A stretch of DNA of 64,000 nt from Phenylobacterium sp. SCN 70-31 (GTDB lineage: Bacteria; Pseudomonadota; Alphaproteobacteria; Caulobacterales; Caulobacteraceae), in contig NZ_MEEX01000014.1 of the NCBI RefSeq assembly GCF_001724605.1, positions 34,241 to 98,240 on the forward strand, written 5' to 3'. Positions 47,863 through 58,200 of this stretch are shown here, one piece after another. Each line of letters starts with the position of its first letter. The first letter of the stretch is position 1. The translations under genes and the position numbers were made by a program. The notes beneath the pieces were generated by a model, which did no database searches, had not been told where the DNA came from, and saw only the letters and a list, made by a program, of their open reading frames with translations.

Positions 47863-48455
47863 CGCGCTTCGCCTCGACCGCAATGGCGTCGGCCGCTTGG
47901 GGCGTGGCGGGTGTCGCGGCGGCGCTGCTCCTGGTTCAGCTTCTCGCGCCCTTGGGGGCGACGGGGTCGTTACTGGCGTTGTCGGCGGCGGCCGGTTACG
48001 CAAGCCTGACGGAGTTCGGCGCGCGGCGGGGGCGGGATCCGGCGCTCGGCTCGCTGGCCGAGGCCGCAGCGGCCGGTCTGGTCCAGTTTCTGGGTGTCTG
48101 GACGCTTATAGCGCTTACCGGGCCCTGGGCGGCCCAGGCCGATGAGTTCCTCACGACCACGCGCTTTCGATTCTACGCCGCCGTGGCGCTGGGCGGCGCC
48201 TTCACCGTTTCGCTGCTGCTGCGGCTGGTCGCGCAGCGGCGCCCGGATCTTCCGGGACGACTTCTCGTCCAGGGCATGACCTTCTGGGTGAGCCCGTTCT
48301 TTGGCTTCTTCAGCCCGGTGGTGTTCGCGGCCATGTCGGTCTCTGGCTTCGGCGGAGCGCCGACTGGTTTGGCCGGGCTTGGTGTCGCGGCGGGTATGGT
48401 CGCGACGCATCTCGCCGGCCGCTTCCTGGCCGATTGGTTCACCGAAGCCCGCTGA
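47859..48455 (+). CDS. Uncharacterised membrane protein in the ars operon
   Basis: 198 aa with several hydrophobic segments; ATG overlaps the arsC stop (ATGA). Confidence 0.7.
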   Translation: MTRFASTAMASAAWGVAGVAAALLLVQLLAPLGATGSLLALSAAAGYASLTEFGARRGRDPALGSLAEAAAAGLVQFLGVWTLIALTGPWAAQADEFLTTTRFRFYAAVALGGAFTVSLLLRLVAQRRPDLPGRLLVQGMTFWVSPFFGFFSPVVFAAMSVSGFGGAPTGLAGLGVAAGMVATHLAGRFLADWFTEAR

Positions 48456-48467
48456 CCTTGAGGTGCC

Positions 48468-49538
48468 CTAAGCCGGCGCAAGCGCCTCGGCGATCTGGCG
48501 CGCGGTGTCACGTGCGGATCGCATGACGCCCGTCAAGGTCGCGGACGCAAAGCCCGTCCACTCGCCATAGCCGACTAGCCACAGGCGCGGCTCCTTGACT
48601 GAGCGCGTGCCCTCGACCGCCACACGTCCGGACGGTTCAACTACGTTCAGGTCGGCCAGATGCTGCAGGGCCGGTCGGAAGCCGGTGCACCAGATCACTG
48701 CATCCACCTCGGTTTCCCGCCCGTCGGGCCACACGACACCGCGAGGGGTGAAGCGCCCGAAAGGACGGACCGCCTTCAGCACGCCGCGGTCGCGGGCCGC
48801 CCTCACGGGCGGCACCATGACGACATCGCCGAGCCCGCCCGGAGGCGGCGCGTCGGCGCCGATCCCTTGCTTTGCCTGCCAGCGAGCGGTGGCCCGCTCG
48901 AACAGCACGCGGCCGTCCACGTCATCCGGGAGGAAGGTCGGCGGTTCCGGTGTCACCCAGGTTGCGTCGGCGACCTGCGACACCTCGGCGAAAATCTGCG
49001 CCCCGCTGTTGCCGCCGCCGACCACCAGTACCCGTTGGCCCTTGAAGACCTCGGGGTTTCGATATTGCGCCGAGTGGATCTGCACGCCTTCGAAGCGCGG
49101 CTGGTCGGGATAAGGCGGCCAGTAGGGCGCGCGCCAAGTGCCGGTTGCGCTAACCACGGCTCGAGTTCGCCATGTGGCGGGGCAGGTCTCGACCACGAGC
49201 GCACCCGCCTCCGCGTGGACGAGGTCAACCTCGGCAGGCCGGATGACCGGCAGTTCGTAGCGCGCCTCATACGCGGTGAGATATGCGATCACCTCATCGC
49301 GGGTCGGATAGGCTTCGCCGCTTGACGGCATGGGCCAACCGGGAAGCGAGCTCCACTCAGCGGGCGAGAACAGCCGAAGCGAGTCCCAGCCGTGGCGCCA
49401 AGCCCCGCCGGGGTCGGGCTCGCCATCGACGATCGCAAAGCGCAGGCCAGTCCGGCGCAGGAAATATCCTATGGCGAGCCCAGCCTGGCCGCCGCCGATG
49501 ACGATGACGTCGAAGCTCGTTGGAGAGGACTTCGTCAT
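48468..49538 (-). CDS. ArsO-like flavin-containing monooxygenase
   Basis: [61 protein letters not shown]; second GxGxx[19 protein letters not shown]. Confidence 0.85.
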   Translation of the reverse strand: MTKSSPTSFDVIVIGGGQAGLAIGYFLRRTGLRFAIVDGEPDPGGAWRHGWDSLRLFSPAEWSSLPGWPMPSSGEAYPTRDEVIAYLTAYEARYELPVIRPAEVDLVHAEAGALVVETCPATWRTRAVVSATGTWRAPYWPPYPDQPRFEGVQIHSAQYRNPEVFKGQRVLVVGGGNSGAQIFAEVSQVADATWVTPEPPTFLPDDVDGRVLFERATARWQAKQGIGADAPPPGGLGDVVMVPPVRAARDRGVLKAVRPFGRFTPRGVVWPDGRETEVDAVIWCTGFRPALQHLADLNVVEPSGRVAVEGTRSVKEPRLWLVGYGEWTGFASATLTGVMRSARDTARQIAEALAPA

Positions 49539-49709
49539 GCGTATTTGCCTCCTGTAGTCGGCAATACCTCAAGATGGAGCCTGGGGCGCTGCTCAGCATC
49601 CCCCGCCGGTCTCTCGATTTTCTGAGACTGGAAGTTGATAGTTGACCCCGAGCGCCGGCGGTAGCGGCCGGCTGGCCGAAGCCGGCGCGATGCTTCGCGA
49701 CCCAAATAC

Positions 49710-49913
49710 CTAGCCGACGAGCTCTGCCAGCGGCGCGGCCAGAGCCCCGGCGATCTTCTCCAGCACAGTGATCGTCGGATTGCGAACGCCCCGCTCGACG
49801 CCAGAGACGTAGGTGCGATGCACGCCTGCGCGGTCGGCGAGGTCCTCCTGCGAGATGCCCTGAGCCTCCCGCAGCCGCTTCACGTTGAGCCCCACTCGCC
49901 GACGCACGTCCAT
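49710..49913 (-). CDS. XRE-family HTH regulator, R-M controller-like
   Basis: MDVRRRVGLNVKRLREAQGISQEDLADRAGVHRTYVSGVERGVRNPTITVLEKIAGAL. Confidence 0.9.
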   Translation of the reverse strand: MDVRRRVGLNVKRLREAQGISQEDLADRAGVHRTYVSGVERGVRNPTITVLEKIAGALAAPLAELVG

Positions 49914-49951
49914 GGCCCGAAGGGGCCGGGACGCAGCCTTTTGATCTACAG

Positions 49952-50022
49952 CCTATGAGTCTCAATTGAGTTGACTGCTCGCCACTGCGTATGGCTGCTC
50001 AACCTCCAGTGAGACTCATAGG
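49952..50022. promoter_or_regulatory. Inverted-repeat pair between divergent XRE and membrane-protein genes
   Basis: CCTATGAGTCTCA (49952-49964) and TGAGACTCATAGG (50010-50022) are perfect 13-bp inverted arms. Each contains its own 9-bp palindrome TGAGWCTCA. Confidence 0.7.
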
Positions 50023-50036
50023 ATACGGAGAAAGCA

Positions 50037-50672
50037 ATGGGTGCGGGCGGCCAGAGCCAAGACGAACAGGCGAAGGGGATACTGGCGCCGGCCAGCCAGA
50101 AGGTGTGGGTGATCACCATCGGGGTCGCCTGCCTGATCGCGGGCGTCATTATCACCAACACGCGGAATGGCGGAGACGAGCATAAGAGCGTCGTCGGGAG
50201 CGCAGACACCTCGGCGGCCTCCGCCACCCTGACAGAGGAAGCGACCGCCATCTGGACGCAGTTCGAGACTTCGGCTCAGGCTTGCGATCAGGCGAGCGAC
50301 CGGGTGAAGGCCGAACTGCAATCGCCGGACGGGACGCCCTATTCGACCTATCCCCTGGCGAAGGACGCCGTCTATGCCTGCGACGCCGCCACGAGCGCCA
50401 TCTTCGCGCTTGAGCCGCCGAAGGGCGCGCCGGACGCCCTGAAGGCGGAGTTTCAGACTGCGCTCAGCGCCTGCTACCGGGCCTACCGGGGCAAGCAAAA
50501 CGTCTTCCAGCGCCTCACCAAAGTCTTGGACGGCGACGCGCGGCCATCGACCATGCAGGCGGTTCAGAACGAGATGCAGACGGCCGAGGGCCACATGGTA
50601 ACCTGCGTGCCCGGCCTGATGGCCGCCGTCGAACAGGCGACCGGCAAGTTCCCCGAACCCGCACAGCGGTGA
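50037..50672 (+). CDS. Hypothetical membrane-anchored protein
   Basis: Single N-terminal TM (VWVITIGVACLIAGVIITNT) followed by a soluble helical region. Confidence 0.65.
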   Translation: MGAGGQSQDEQAKGILAPASQKVWVITIGVACLIAGVIITNTRNGGDEHKSVVGSADTSAASATLTEEATAIWTQFETSAQACDQASDRVKAELQSPDGTPYSTYPLAKDAVYACDAATSAIFALEPPKGAPDALKAEFQTALSACYRAYRGKQNVFQRLTKVLDGDARPSTMQAVQNEMQTAEGHMVTCVPGLMAAVEQATGKFPEPAQR

Positions 50673-52121
50673 TCACCGCCGCACCACCTCTCGGCGCTCG
50701 ACCACCTGTCTTCGCTCAGGCGTTCGGCGCACCAGCGGCCCGCTACGGGCGTTGCGGCCGGTAAGATAGTCGAGCGCCTGGCTGGTCGCATCGACCTGGT
50801 CGTCGTGCTTGCCAGCAGGGAAGGCGAGCAGCTCCCTCACATACTCCCCCAGCCAGGGCGCTTCCTGGGGCAGGTGTACCTGTCCCGCTTCGAAGCGCGC
50901 GGACTGCGCCTCCAGTCGCACGCGCTTCTCATGATAGGGCCGGATCAGGATCGGGCGCAGAAGGCCGGCCCGCCGCAAGTCCTGCCCCAGCGCCCGCCCA
51001 AGCTCGGTGTCTTCGATGATGGTCGTGTCGGCCTCCCAGCGCATGGCGACATCAACGATGGTGCGACGCAGATCCGGCGCCTCCAGCCGGTCGCGCACGA
51101 CATCGAGCAGATAGTAGTCGAGCCCCTTGGCGCCCCACACCTGACCGACCGACCAGTCCGAGGTCTCGTTCAAGGTCGAGGCCGTATCCCAGGAGACGAT
51201 GACCCGGTCGAAGGTCTCGGGCAGGGCGTCGCAGTACCTCAGCCACTCGCGCCGAATGACGTTGCCGCCAGCCGGCGCCGGCTGCTGCTGGTACTGGGCC
51301 TGGAAGAGCAGACTGCCCTGGGCGCGGCGAAGCTCGTTCAGCACCTCGATCGGTTCGCGCTCGGGCATGAGGAGATCGCCAGCGCGCCGACAATGCATGT
51401 CGCCGCGACGACCACTTAACGGGTGGACCGTGTCCTCGGTGGCGATGGCGGGGAAGGAGACCACCTCCCAGTCACCGCGCTCCAGCACGTGGCCGACGAG
51501 ATCGTCTTCGTGCAGCCTCTGCATGATGATCACTACCGCCCCGCGGGTCTTGTCATTGAGACGGGTGATCAGGGTGTTGTCGAAGAAGTCATTGACCCGC
51601 CGGCGCGACGCCTCCGAGAGGGCGTCCAAGCCCTTCAGAGGGTCATCGACAATGATGACGTCCGCTCCGCGGCCGAGGATTGCGCCGCCCACGCCCGAGG
51701 CGAAGCAGGAGCCGAAGCGCGAGGTTCGAAGCTCCAGATCCCGGAGCCGGGCCATCTGGGTGTCGGGGAACAGCGACTGATACCAGTCGCTCTCGGCGAT
51801 TGCCCGACGCTTGATGCTGAAATCCCGCGCCAGGTCCTCGGTGTGCGAGACGCAGATCATCTTCAGGGTCGGATCATGCCCCCAGAGGAACATCGGCCAG
51901 GCGATGGTCGCCAGGACCGATTTTCCCGACCTAGGCGGGACATTAATGATCAGCCGGCGGCATTCGCCGCGCATGACGCGGGCGAGCTGCCAGGCGATCG
52001 CCTCGTAATGCCAGCCCATGACGAACTGGGTTCCGGGATCGATGTCCCGGAACACGCGCTGTACGAAGGCCAGCAGATCCTGACGTAGAACGGCTTCGAG
52101 AAGCCTTGTCCGATCAGACAC
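50673..52121 (-). CDS. Phage terminase large subunit
   Basis: RLIINVPPRSGKSVLATIAWPMFLWGHDPTLKMICVSHTEDLARDFSIKRRAI; GGAILGRGADVIIVDDPLKG; VIVSWDTASTLNETSDWSVGQVWG. Confidence 0.93.
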   Translation of the reverse strand: MSDRTRLLEAVLRQDLLAFVQRVFRDIDPGTQFVMGWHYEAIAWQLARVMRGECRRLIINVPPRSGKSVLATIAWPMFLWGHDPTLKMICVSHTEDLARDFSIKRRAIAESDWYQSLFPDTQMARLRDLELRTSRFGSCFASGVGGAILGRGADVIIVDDPLKGLDALSEASRRRVNDFFDNTLITRLNDKTRGAVVIIMQRLHEDDLVGHVLERGDWEVVSFPAIATEDTVHPLSGRRGDMHCRRAGDLLMPEREPIEVLNELRRAQGSLLFQAQYQQQPAPAGGNVIRREWLRYCDALPETFDRVIVSWDTASTLNETSDWSVGQVWGAKGLDYYLLDVVRDRLEAPDLRRTIVDVAMRWEADTTIIEDTELGRALGQDLRRAGLLRPILIRPYHEKRVRLEAQSARFEAGQVHLPQEAPWLGEYVRELLAFPAGKHDDQVDATSQALDYLTGRNARSGPLVRRTPERRQVVERREVVRR

Positions 52122-52536
52122 AGGCGCCTCCGCGGCCGAGCCGTCGCAGCGCTTCGGCGAGGAGTGCGGCGTCCTCGTCGGTCATGCCCTCGCCGTCGGC
52201 GTCGGTCTTCGGCTCCAGGGCCGAGAGCATGTCGACGATCATCGGAAAGGTCCTGATCGCGATCTTTGGATCGTTGACGGCGGCCCCCATCATGCGGCGA
52301 AGGACCGCTTCCATGACCGTGAGTTCCCGGTCGCCCGCTGAGATTGAGCTTTTCAGGACCTCGACGAGGATCTGGTGGAGCTCGTCCTTTAGCGACGGCG
52401 GCTTCTTCGCCCGCCGTCCCGCGGGGTTAGGGGATGGGCCGCCCTTCTTCCACTGGTGCTCCTTGCCGATGTTCTTGTAGCCGGGCTTGCCGTCACCGGG
52501 CTGACGGCCGGCAGGCTGATTGCGGTGCTTTCCCAT
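52114..52536 (-). CDS. DUF5681-like protein, terminase-associated
   Basis: GYKNIGKEHQWKKGGPSPNPAGRRAKKPPSLKDEL; stop overlaps the terL start. Confidence 0.75.
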   Translation of the reverse strand: MGKHRNQPAGRQPGDGKPGYKNIGKEHQWKKGGPSPNPAGRRAKKPPSLKDELHQILVEVLKSSISAGDRELTVMEAVLRRMMGAAVNDPKIAIRTFPMIVDMLSALEPKTDADGEGMTDEDAALLAEALRRLGRGGACV

Positions 52537-52546
52537 GACGGCGACC

Positions 52547-53974
52547 TCACGCGGCGGCCGCGGACGAGGCCGCGCGCTGGTCGAGGAGGGCCTCCAGGGT
52601 GAGGCCGGTCTCCTCATGGATCATGGGGCGATCCACGACCGCCTGCAGCCGGCGAACCGCCACCTCGAAGTAGATCGGGTCGATCTCGACGCCGACGCCC
52701 ACCCGGTTCACCCGGTTGGCGGCGACGACCGTGGAGCCGGTGCCCATGCAGGGATCGAGGATCACGTCGCCAACGTTCGTCACGTCCAGGATCGCCTCGG
52801 AGAGGAGCTGGACCGGCTTGACGGTGGGGTGGGCATCCAGCGCGGCCTTTCGGTCGACGCCGAACTGAGCCATGCCACTGCTGGACCACAGGGTCGTCCG
52901 ATTGCGGCCGTGCTTGCCGAGCTGGACGTTGTTGACGGCGATGCGCTCGCCCTTGGCCAGCACCAATACGAACTCCACCTGGTGGCGATAAAGGCCGCCC
53001 ATGCCGCCGGCGGTCTTATCCCACGCCACCGTGCAGATGTGGCTCAAGCCCAGCGATCGCGTGGCCTGGGTAAGGCCGTACATTCCGCGGTGGTCGATGA
53101 AGAGGAAGACCGCCCCGTTCCGGACGACATGCGGCGCCGACGCTCCCAGCAACTCGGTGAAAAAGCCGATCGCCTCCGGCTCGCTCATGGAGGCGCCTTC
53201 GACGAAGTCCTTATGCTTGGCGCTGACGACGCCCTCGATCGGCACCAGGCCGTAGGGCACGTCGGAAAACAGCATCTGCACCGCCTTGCCGCCCACGGCC
53301 TGGGCGATGACGGTCGGGTCCTTCGCGTCGCCGCAGACCAGCCGGTGCATCGGTGCGCCATCGGCGGGCCCGAAGATGAAGGCGTCGCCGTGTTGTAGGA
53401 GGGAGGTCTTCTCCGCCGTGGGGATGTCTGCGTCGGCCGGCTGGTCGAAGCCGGAGAGAAGCAGGCCGTCGATCTTGCCCATGGGAAGCAGGGTGTGGGC
53501 GACCAGATCTGGGTCGATCTGGATCAGTCCTTCGACGCTGAGCTTGAGCTGCTCGACGTCCCATTGCCCCATCTCGAGGAGGGCGTGATGGGCGATGCGG
53601 AACGTCTCGACCTCAGCCTCGCTCAGGTGGTCGGCGCGCTGGACGTAGACGGTGGTGTGGCCGAGCGTCTTCAGCGCCTCCCAGAGGAGGTGGCCGTCGA
53701 TGATGCGATTGTCCTTATCGACCAATATCGGGGCGACTACGCTGAATCGGCGGATGGTCGAGACGAGTTTGTCGAGCTTGCCGCGCGGATGCTTCCGCAC
53801 CCGGCGCTCGGCGGGTTTCAGCTGATCGATGGGGATCTGTGTGAAGGTGGAAGGACGCTCAGTTTGCAGAGCTGTCGAGGTCTGGGGGCGCTGACGAACG
53901 CGCACGGCGTTCGAGTTTGGCTGGGGCATTTGGGCCTCCGAGAAGACGTGAACCCGGCCATCGACGTCGTTCAC
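52547..53974 (-). CDS. ParB-like nuclease domain / DNA methyltransferase fusion
   Basis: N-terminal PIDQLKPAERRVRKHPRGKLDKLVSTIRRFSVVAPILVDKDNRIIDGH (ParB-like). C-terminal HPTVKPVQLLSEAILDVTNVGDVILDPCMGTGSTVVAANRVNRVGVGVEIDP (N6/N4 MTase motif I). Confidence 0.92.
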   Translation of the reverse strand: MNDVDGRVHVFSEAQMPQPNSNAVRVRQRPQTSTALQTERPSTFTQIPIDQLKPAERRVRKHPRGKLDKLVSTIRRFSVVAPILVDKDNRIIDGHLLWEALKTLGHTTVYVQRADHLSEAEVETFRIAHHALLEMGQWDVEQLKLSVEGLIQIDPDLVAHTLLPMGKIDGLLLSGFDQPADADIPTAEKTSLLQHGDAFIFGPADGAPMHRLVCGDAKDPTVIAQAVGGKAVQMLFSDVPYGLVPIEGVVSAKHKDFVEGASMSEPEAIGFFTELLGASAPHVVRNGAVFLFIDHRGMYGLTQATRSLGLSHICTVAWDKTAGGMGGLYRHQVEFVLVLAKGERIAVNNVQLGKHGRNRTTLWSSSGMAQFGVDRKAALDAHPTVKPVQLLSEAILDVTNVGDVILDPCMGTGSTVVAANRVNRVGVGVEIDPIYFEVAVRRLQAVVDRPMIHEETGLTLEALLDQRAASSAAAA

Positions 53975-54514
53975 CTCCTTTCAGAGGCGCCTGTTCGTCG
54001 ATTGGCCAGCTTCGCCGCTGCTCGGAACCATTCGGTCCCAAAATGCCGCTCGCTGTCCGTTGGGTGTTCAGACCCACGCATACTGGCGACGATTCGGCGA
54101 ATTGAGAAGATAGGGGCAGTTCATGCGTCAACTCGGCCCCTGCGCCACCCGAGGTGCCGTCGATGTGGGCGCAGTGGGCTCATCGATGAACTCGGCAACG
54201 TCCGCTGTGGGGGAAGGGGCTATCCACGCGACGTCAGCTTCACGGTCTCAGCACCTTGAACTATGAGCGGGTTCCTACTGGACGGACTTCCGAACCTCAT
54301 AACCGACCCGGCCAGCCGCGAAGCCCCGCCGGCGATCATGATCGGCCTGTTCGGAGAAGTTCCCTGCGAGTAAGGACCGGTGGCACAGTGACCCGGGGCG
54401 TAATTGTTAGAACTTGCGAACACCACGTCGGGATGCAGCTTTGACGCTCCGAACACCGGCTTGTCTTTCGTTCGCGTCCGCGATCTCTTTTCGCGCTGAT
54501 CGGACGGGCGGGGC

Positions 54515-55294
54515 ATGGTGCAGTTCAACGATTGGTGTGTCTCGGTCGACCAGCCGGTCGGAAACCATTTCCGCCGAGTGATGACCGGCCAGGCCGCAAG
54601 GCTGCCGACCGGCATTCAGGCGACGGCGGCGATCGTCCGCGGCCACTATGCCTCGGAGGAGCAAGTCGCTCGTGCGCTGGCCCGTCTTGGCAAGCCTGCG
54701 GCTGCCGCGCTGATCGAAGGCAAGCTCCCGACGACCAAGGCCATACGATCCGGTGACCTTGGCGAGATCTACGCCACGGAATGGATCGACGCCCACAGTG
54801 GCGGCTATTGCGCACCGATCAAGCGGCTGCGCTGGAAGGACCACCGCAACATGGCGATGCGCGGTGACGACGTGATCGGCATTCTGCAGGATCCGCAGAG
54901 CCAGCGTCTCAGTTTCCTGAAGACCGAAGCGAAGAGCCGGGCCGCGCTTACGACGCAGGTGCTCACCGACGCCCGCGTCGGCCTCGACAAGGATGGCGGC
55001 CTGCCATCCGCCCACGCGCTATCCTTCATCTCGGCGCGACTGCTCGAGCTGGGCAATCTGCCCCTGGCCGATGCGATCGACGATGCGCTGCTGAAGCATG
55101 GCATCCCGACTCAGAGTGTCCGGCACCTGTTGTTCACCTTCTCGGGCAACGCCCCGGAAGCTCTGCTGACCGCCTCGCTCCAAGCCTATCCTGGCCCCTT
55201 CAACCAATGGGGCATCGGCCTGCACGTGGAGGGACACGCCGCCTTCATCGGCGCCGTATATGACCGAGTGATCGCCGATGCCAACAACGCCTGA
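54515..55294 (+). CDS. HamA-like (DUF1837-type) putative nuclease of a Hachiman-like defence system
   Basis: GDLGEIYATEWIDAHSGGYCAPIKRLRWKDHRNMAMRGDDVIGI...FLKTEAKSRAAL; PD-(D/E)xK-like, immediately upstream of and overlapping a large SF2 helicase. Confidence 0.72.
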   Translation: MVQFNDWCVSVDQPVGNHFRRVMTGQAARLPTGIQATAAIVRGHYASEEQVARALARLGKPAAAALIEGKLPTTKAIRSGDLGEIYATEWIDAHSGGYCAPIKRLRWKDHRNMAMRGDDVIGILQDPQSQRLSFLKTEAKSRAALTTQVLTDARVGLDKDGGLPSAHALSFISARLLELGNLPLADAIDDALLKHGIPTQSVRHLLFTFSGNAPEALLTASLQAYPGPFNQWGIGLHVEGHAAFIGAVYDRVIADANNA

Positions 55295-58200
55295 GGCAAT
55301 CGCCGCCGAGATAGCCGAAGCCGCGACCGCCGGTTTCCGCGGCCGCCTGATCGCCCGTGGCCAGGCGCGCGCCATGATCTGGCGCGACGGTGCTCTGCCG
55401 GCGGATGCGCCAGCCTTCGCGCCGCAGCTCAGCTACGATCTGCATTCCTATGGCTATGCGCTTCTCGGGCTCGGTCTGCGGCTTCGAGAATTAGGTGGCG
55501 ATCCGGCGCGCGCCCGCACCGCCTTCGAGCAGGCGGCCACCGCGCTCGAGGCCGTTATGGCCAAGGGTGATCGCCTGGAGGTGGACCGCGACTTCCACTT
55601 CGTCATGGCGGCGGCCAGCTATCATCTCGCGCATCTGTCCGCTCGCGCCTACTCGCTGCTTGCGATCGTCCAGGCGGACGAGAACTTCGCGCCGGCGGAA
55701 CGGATGCTCGCCCTCCTGATGCGGAGAGACTTCCGCGCCCTCCAGGCCAGCGTGCTGGATTATCGCGCTACAGGCCGCGGCAGTGATCAGCGGATCTCGG
55801 CTGACCTCCAGGCGCAGCTCGATCAGGCGGCGGACGCGGCCGATGGCGGCAATGATTTTCTCTTCGAAGGTCTCGACACCGCGCTGACCGACGGCTTCAT
55901 GGCCGCGATGTCTCTGTTCCTCCTCGCGCTCGAACGTGGAGAACGGCCATTGGTCGATCTGGCGCTGGAGCGTCTGCGGACAGGGCTCGCGGTTTGCAGC
56001 GAATTGAACATGCTGCCGCAATGGTGGAGCCACCGCGTCGCGATCCACCTGCTGTCGGATCTCTGGTCCAGCACGTTCCATGAGAAGGTCCCGCTCCAGC
56101 CCGCCGGCGGCGGCGCGGCTGATTGGCCCAAGCTGCGCGAGTTGTTCATCGCGCTGCTGCAACGGCGATCGAAGGCCGAGGTCGACCTGTGGCCATCGCA
56201 GATCGAAGCCGCGATCCGCGCCGTCGATCAATCCGACGACCTCGTGGTTTCGCTCCCGACCAGCGCCGGCAAGACGCGCATCGCCGAACTGTGCATTCTG
56301 CGCTGTCTCGCGTGCGGTAGGCGGGTCGTCTTCGTCACTCCGCTTCGCGCGCTCTCGGCTCAAACCGAGACGACCTTGCAGCGGACCTTCGGTCCCCTCG
56401 GAAAGACGATCTCGGCGCTCTACGGCAGCATCGGGGCCAGCGGCTTCGACGAGGATGCGCTCCGCGAGCGCGATATCGTCGTCGCCACGCCGGAGAAGCT
56501 CGACTTCGCGCTGCGCAACGATCCCTCCCTCCTCGACGATGTCGGCCTGCTCGTGTTCGACGAAGGCCACATGATTGGCGTCAACGAACGCGAAGTTCGA
56601 TACGAAGTGCAGATTCAACGGCTGCTTCGCCGTGCGGACGCGCAGCAGCGGCGGATCGTATGCCTATCCGCGATCCTGCCTGACGGCGACCAGCTCGAAG
56701 ACTTCGCCGGTTGGCTGCGGCGCGATCATCCCGGCGGACTTATCAAGCTCGACTGGCGCCCAACCCGATTGCGCTTTGGCGAGGTCGTCTGGTCATCCTC
56801 CAGCGCCCGTCTCAACTTGCGCGTCGGAGAAGAGCGCCCTTGGGTCCAGCGTTTCCTGACAGGCGCCGCGCCTCCACATTGGATCCCGCCCAAGCGTCGC
56901 CGCACCCGCCTGTTTCCCGACGACCAGCGTGAGCTGTGCCTTGCGACCGCCTGGCGCCTGGTCGACGACGGCCAGACGGTTCTGATCTTTTGCCCGGAAC
57001 GACGAAGCGTCGAACCGTTCGCGGACGTGATCGTCGACCTTCACGAACGTGGCGCGCTGCGCTCGCTGCTCGAGGCCGACCCCGTTGTCCTCGACACCGC
57101 GATCGCGCTCGGTACGGAATGGCTTGGTGCCGATAACGCGATCCTCAAATGCCTGCGTCTTGGCGTCGCCCTGCATCACGGCGCGCTTCCGACCGCGTAT
57201 CGCAAGGAGGTCGAGCGCCTGCTGCGCGACAATGTGCTGAAGGTGACGATCTCCTCGCCGACGCTCGCCCAGGGCCTCAACCTGTCGGCTACGGCCGTCA
57301 TCATGCACTCGCTTCACCGCTTCGGGGAGCGGATCGACGTCTCCGAATTCAAGAACGTTATCGGCCGCGCCGGGCGGGCCTATGTCGATGTGGAGGGCTT
57401 GGTGCTTTTCCCCATGTTCGACGACATCGCCAAGAAGCGCCGCAATTGGGAAGCGCTCATCGACGATCTCGGCGCGCGCAACATGGAAAGCGGGCTCGTG
57501 CAACTCGTCGGCGCGCTCCTGTCGCGCATGTACGCTCGGATCGGCGGCGACGTGGCCCAGCTCGTCGAATATGTAGTCAACAACGCCGCTGCGTGGACCT
57601 TCCCCGAAGTCGCCTACGAGAGGCCTGAGGACCGCGAGCGCGCGCTCGCGGATTGGCAGCGGCATGTCGCCACGCTCGACACGGCAATCCTCAGCCTCAT
57701 TGGCGAGAGTGACATACCGGACGAGGGAATCGAGGCAGCGCTCGATGACATCCTTCAATCCTCGCTCTGGCACCGACGGTTGCTTCGCCAGAATGAGCCG
57801 GTCCAGCAGGCTCTCAAGGCCGGTCTCTTGTCGCGCAGCCGGCTCATCTGGAACCAGTCGACCGCGGCTCGCCGCCGCGGCTATTTCCTTGCCGGCGTTG
57901 GACTGACCACCGGCCAGGCGCTCGACGCGATCGCGGCGGAAACCAACCTCCTGCTCATCCAGGCCAACGGCGGCATCCTCGCAAATGATGCCGAGGCCGC
58001 GATCACCGCGATCACCGGCATCGCCGAACGCGTGTTCGCCTTCTACCCTTTCACGCCCGACCCCATGCCTGCCAACTGGCGCGACATCCTCCGCGCCTGG
58101 TTGCTCGGCCAGCCGCTTTCCGAGATGGCCGTCGGCCAGGAGTCTGAAACCCTGCAATTCGTCGAGGGCGGTCTCGTCTATCGTTTGCCGTGGGCCATGG

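Noticed and set aside
54100-54514. Gap upstream of the HamA-like gene considered as a noncoding RNA or retron-like region
   Set aside because: No strong inverted repeats, reverse transcriptase or conserved structure visible; left unannotated.
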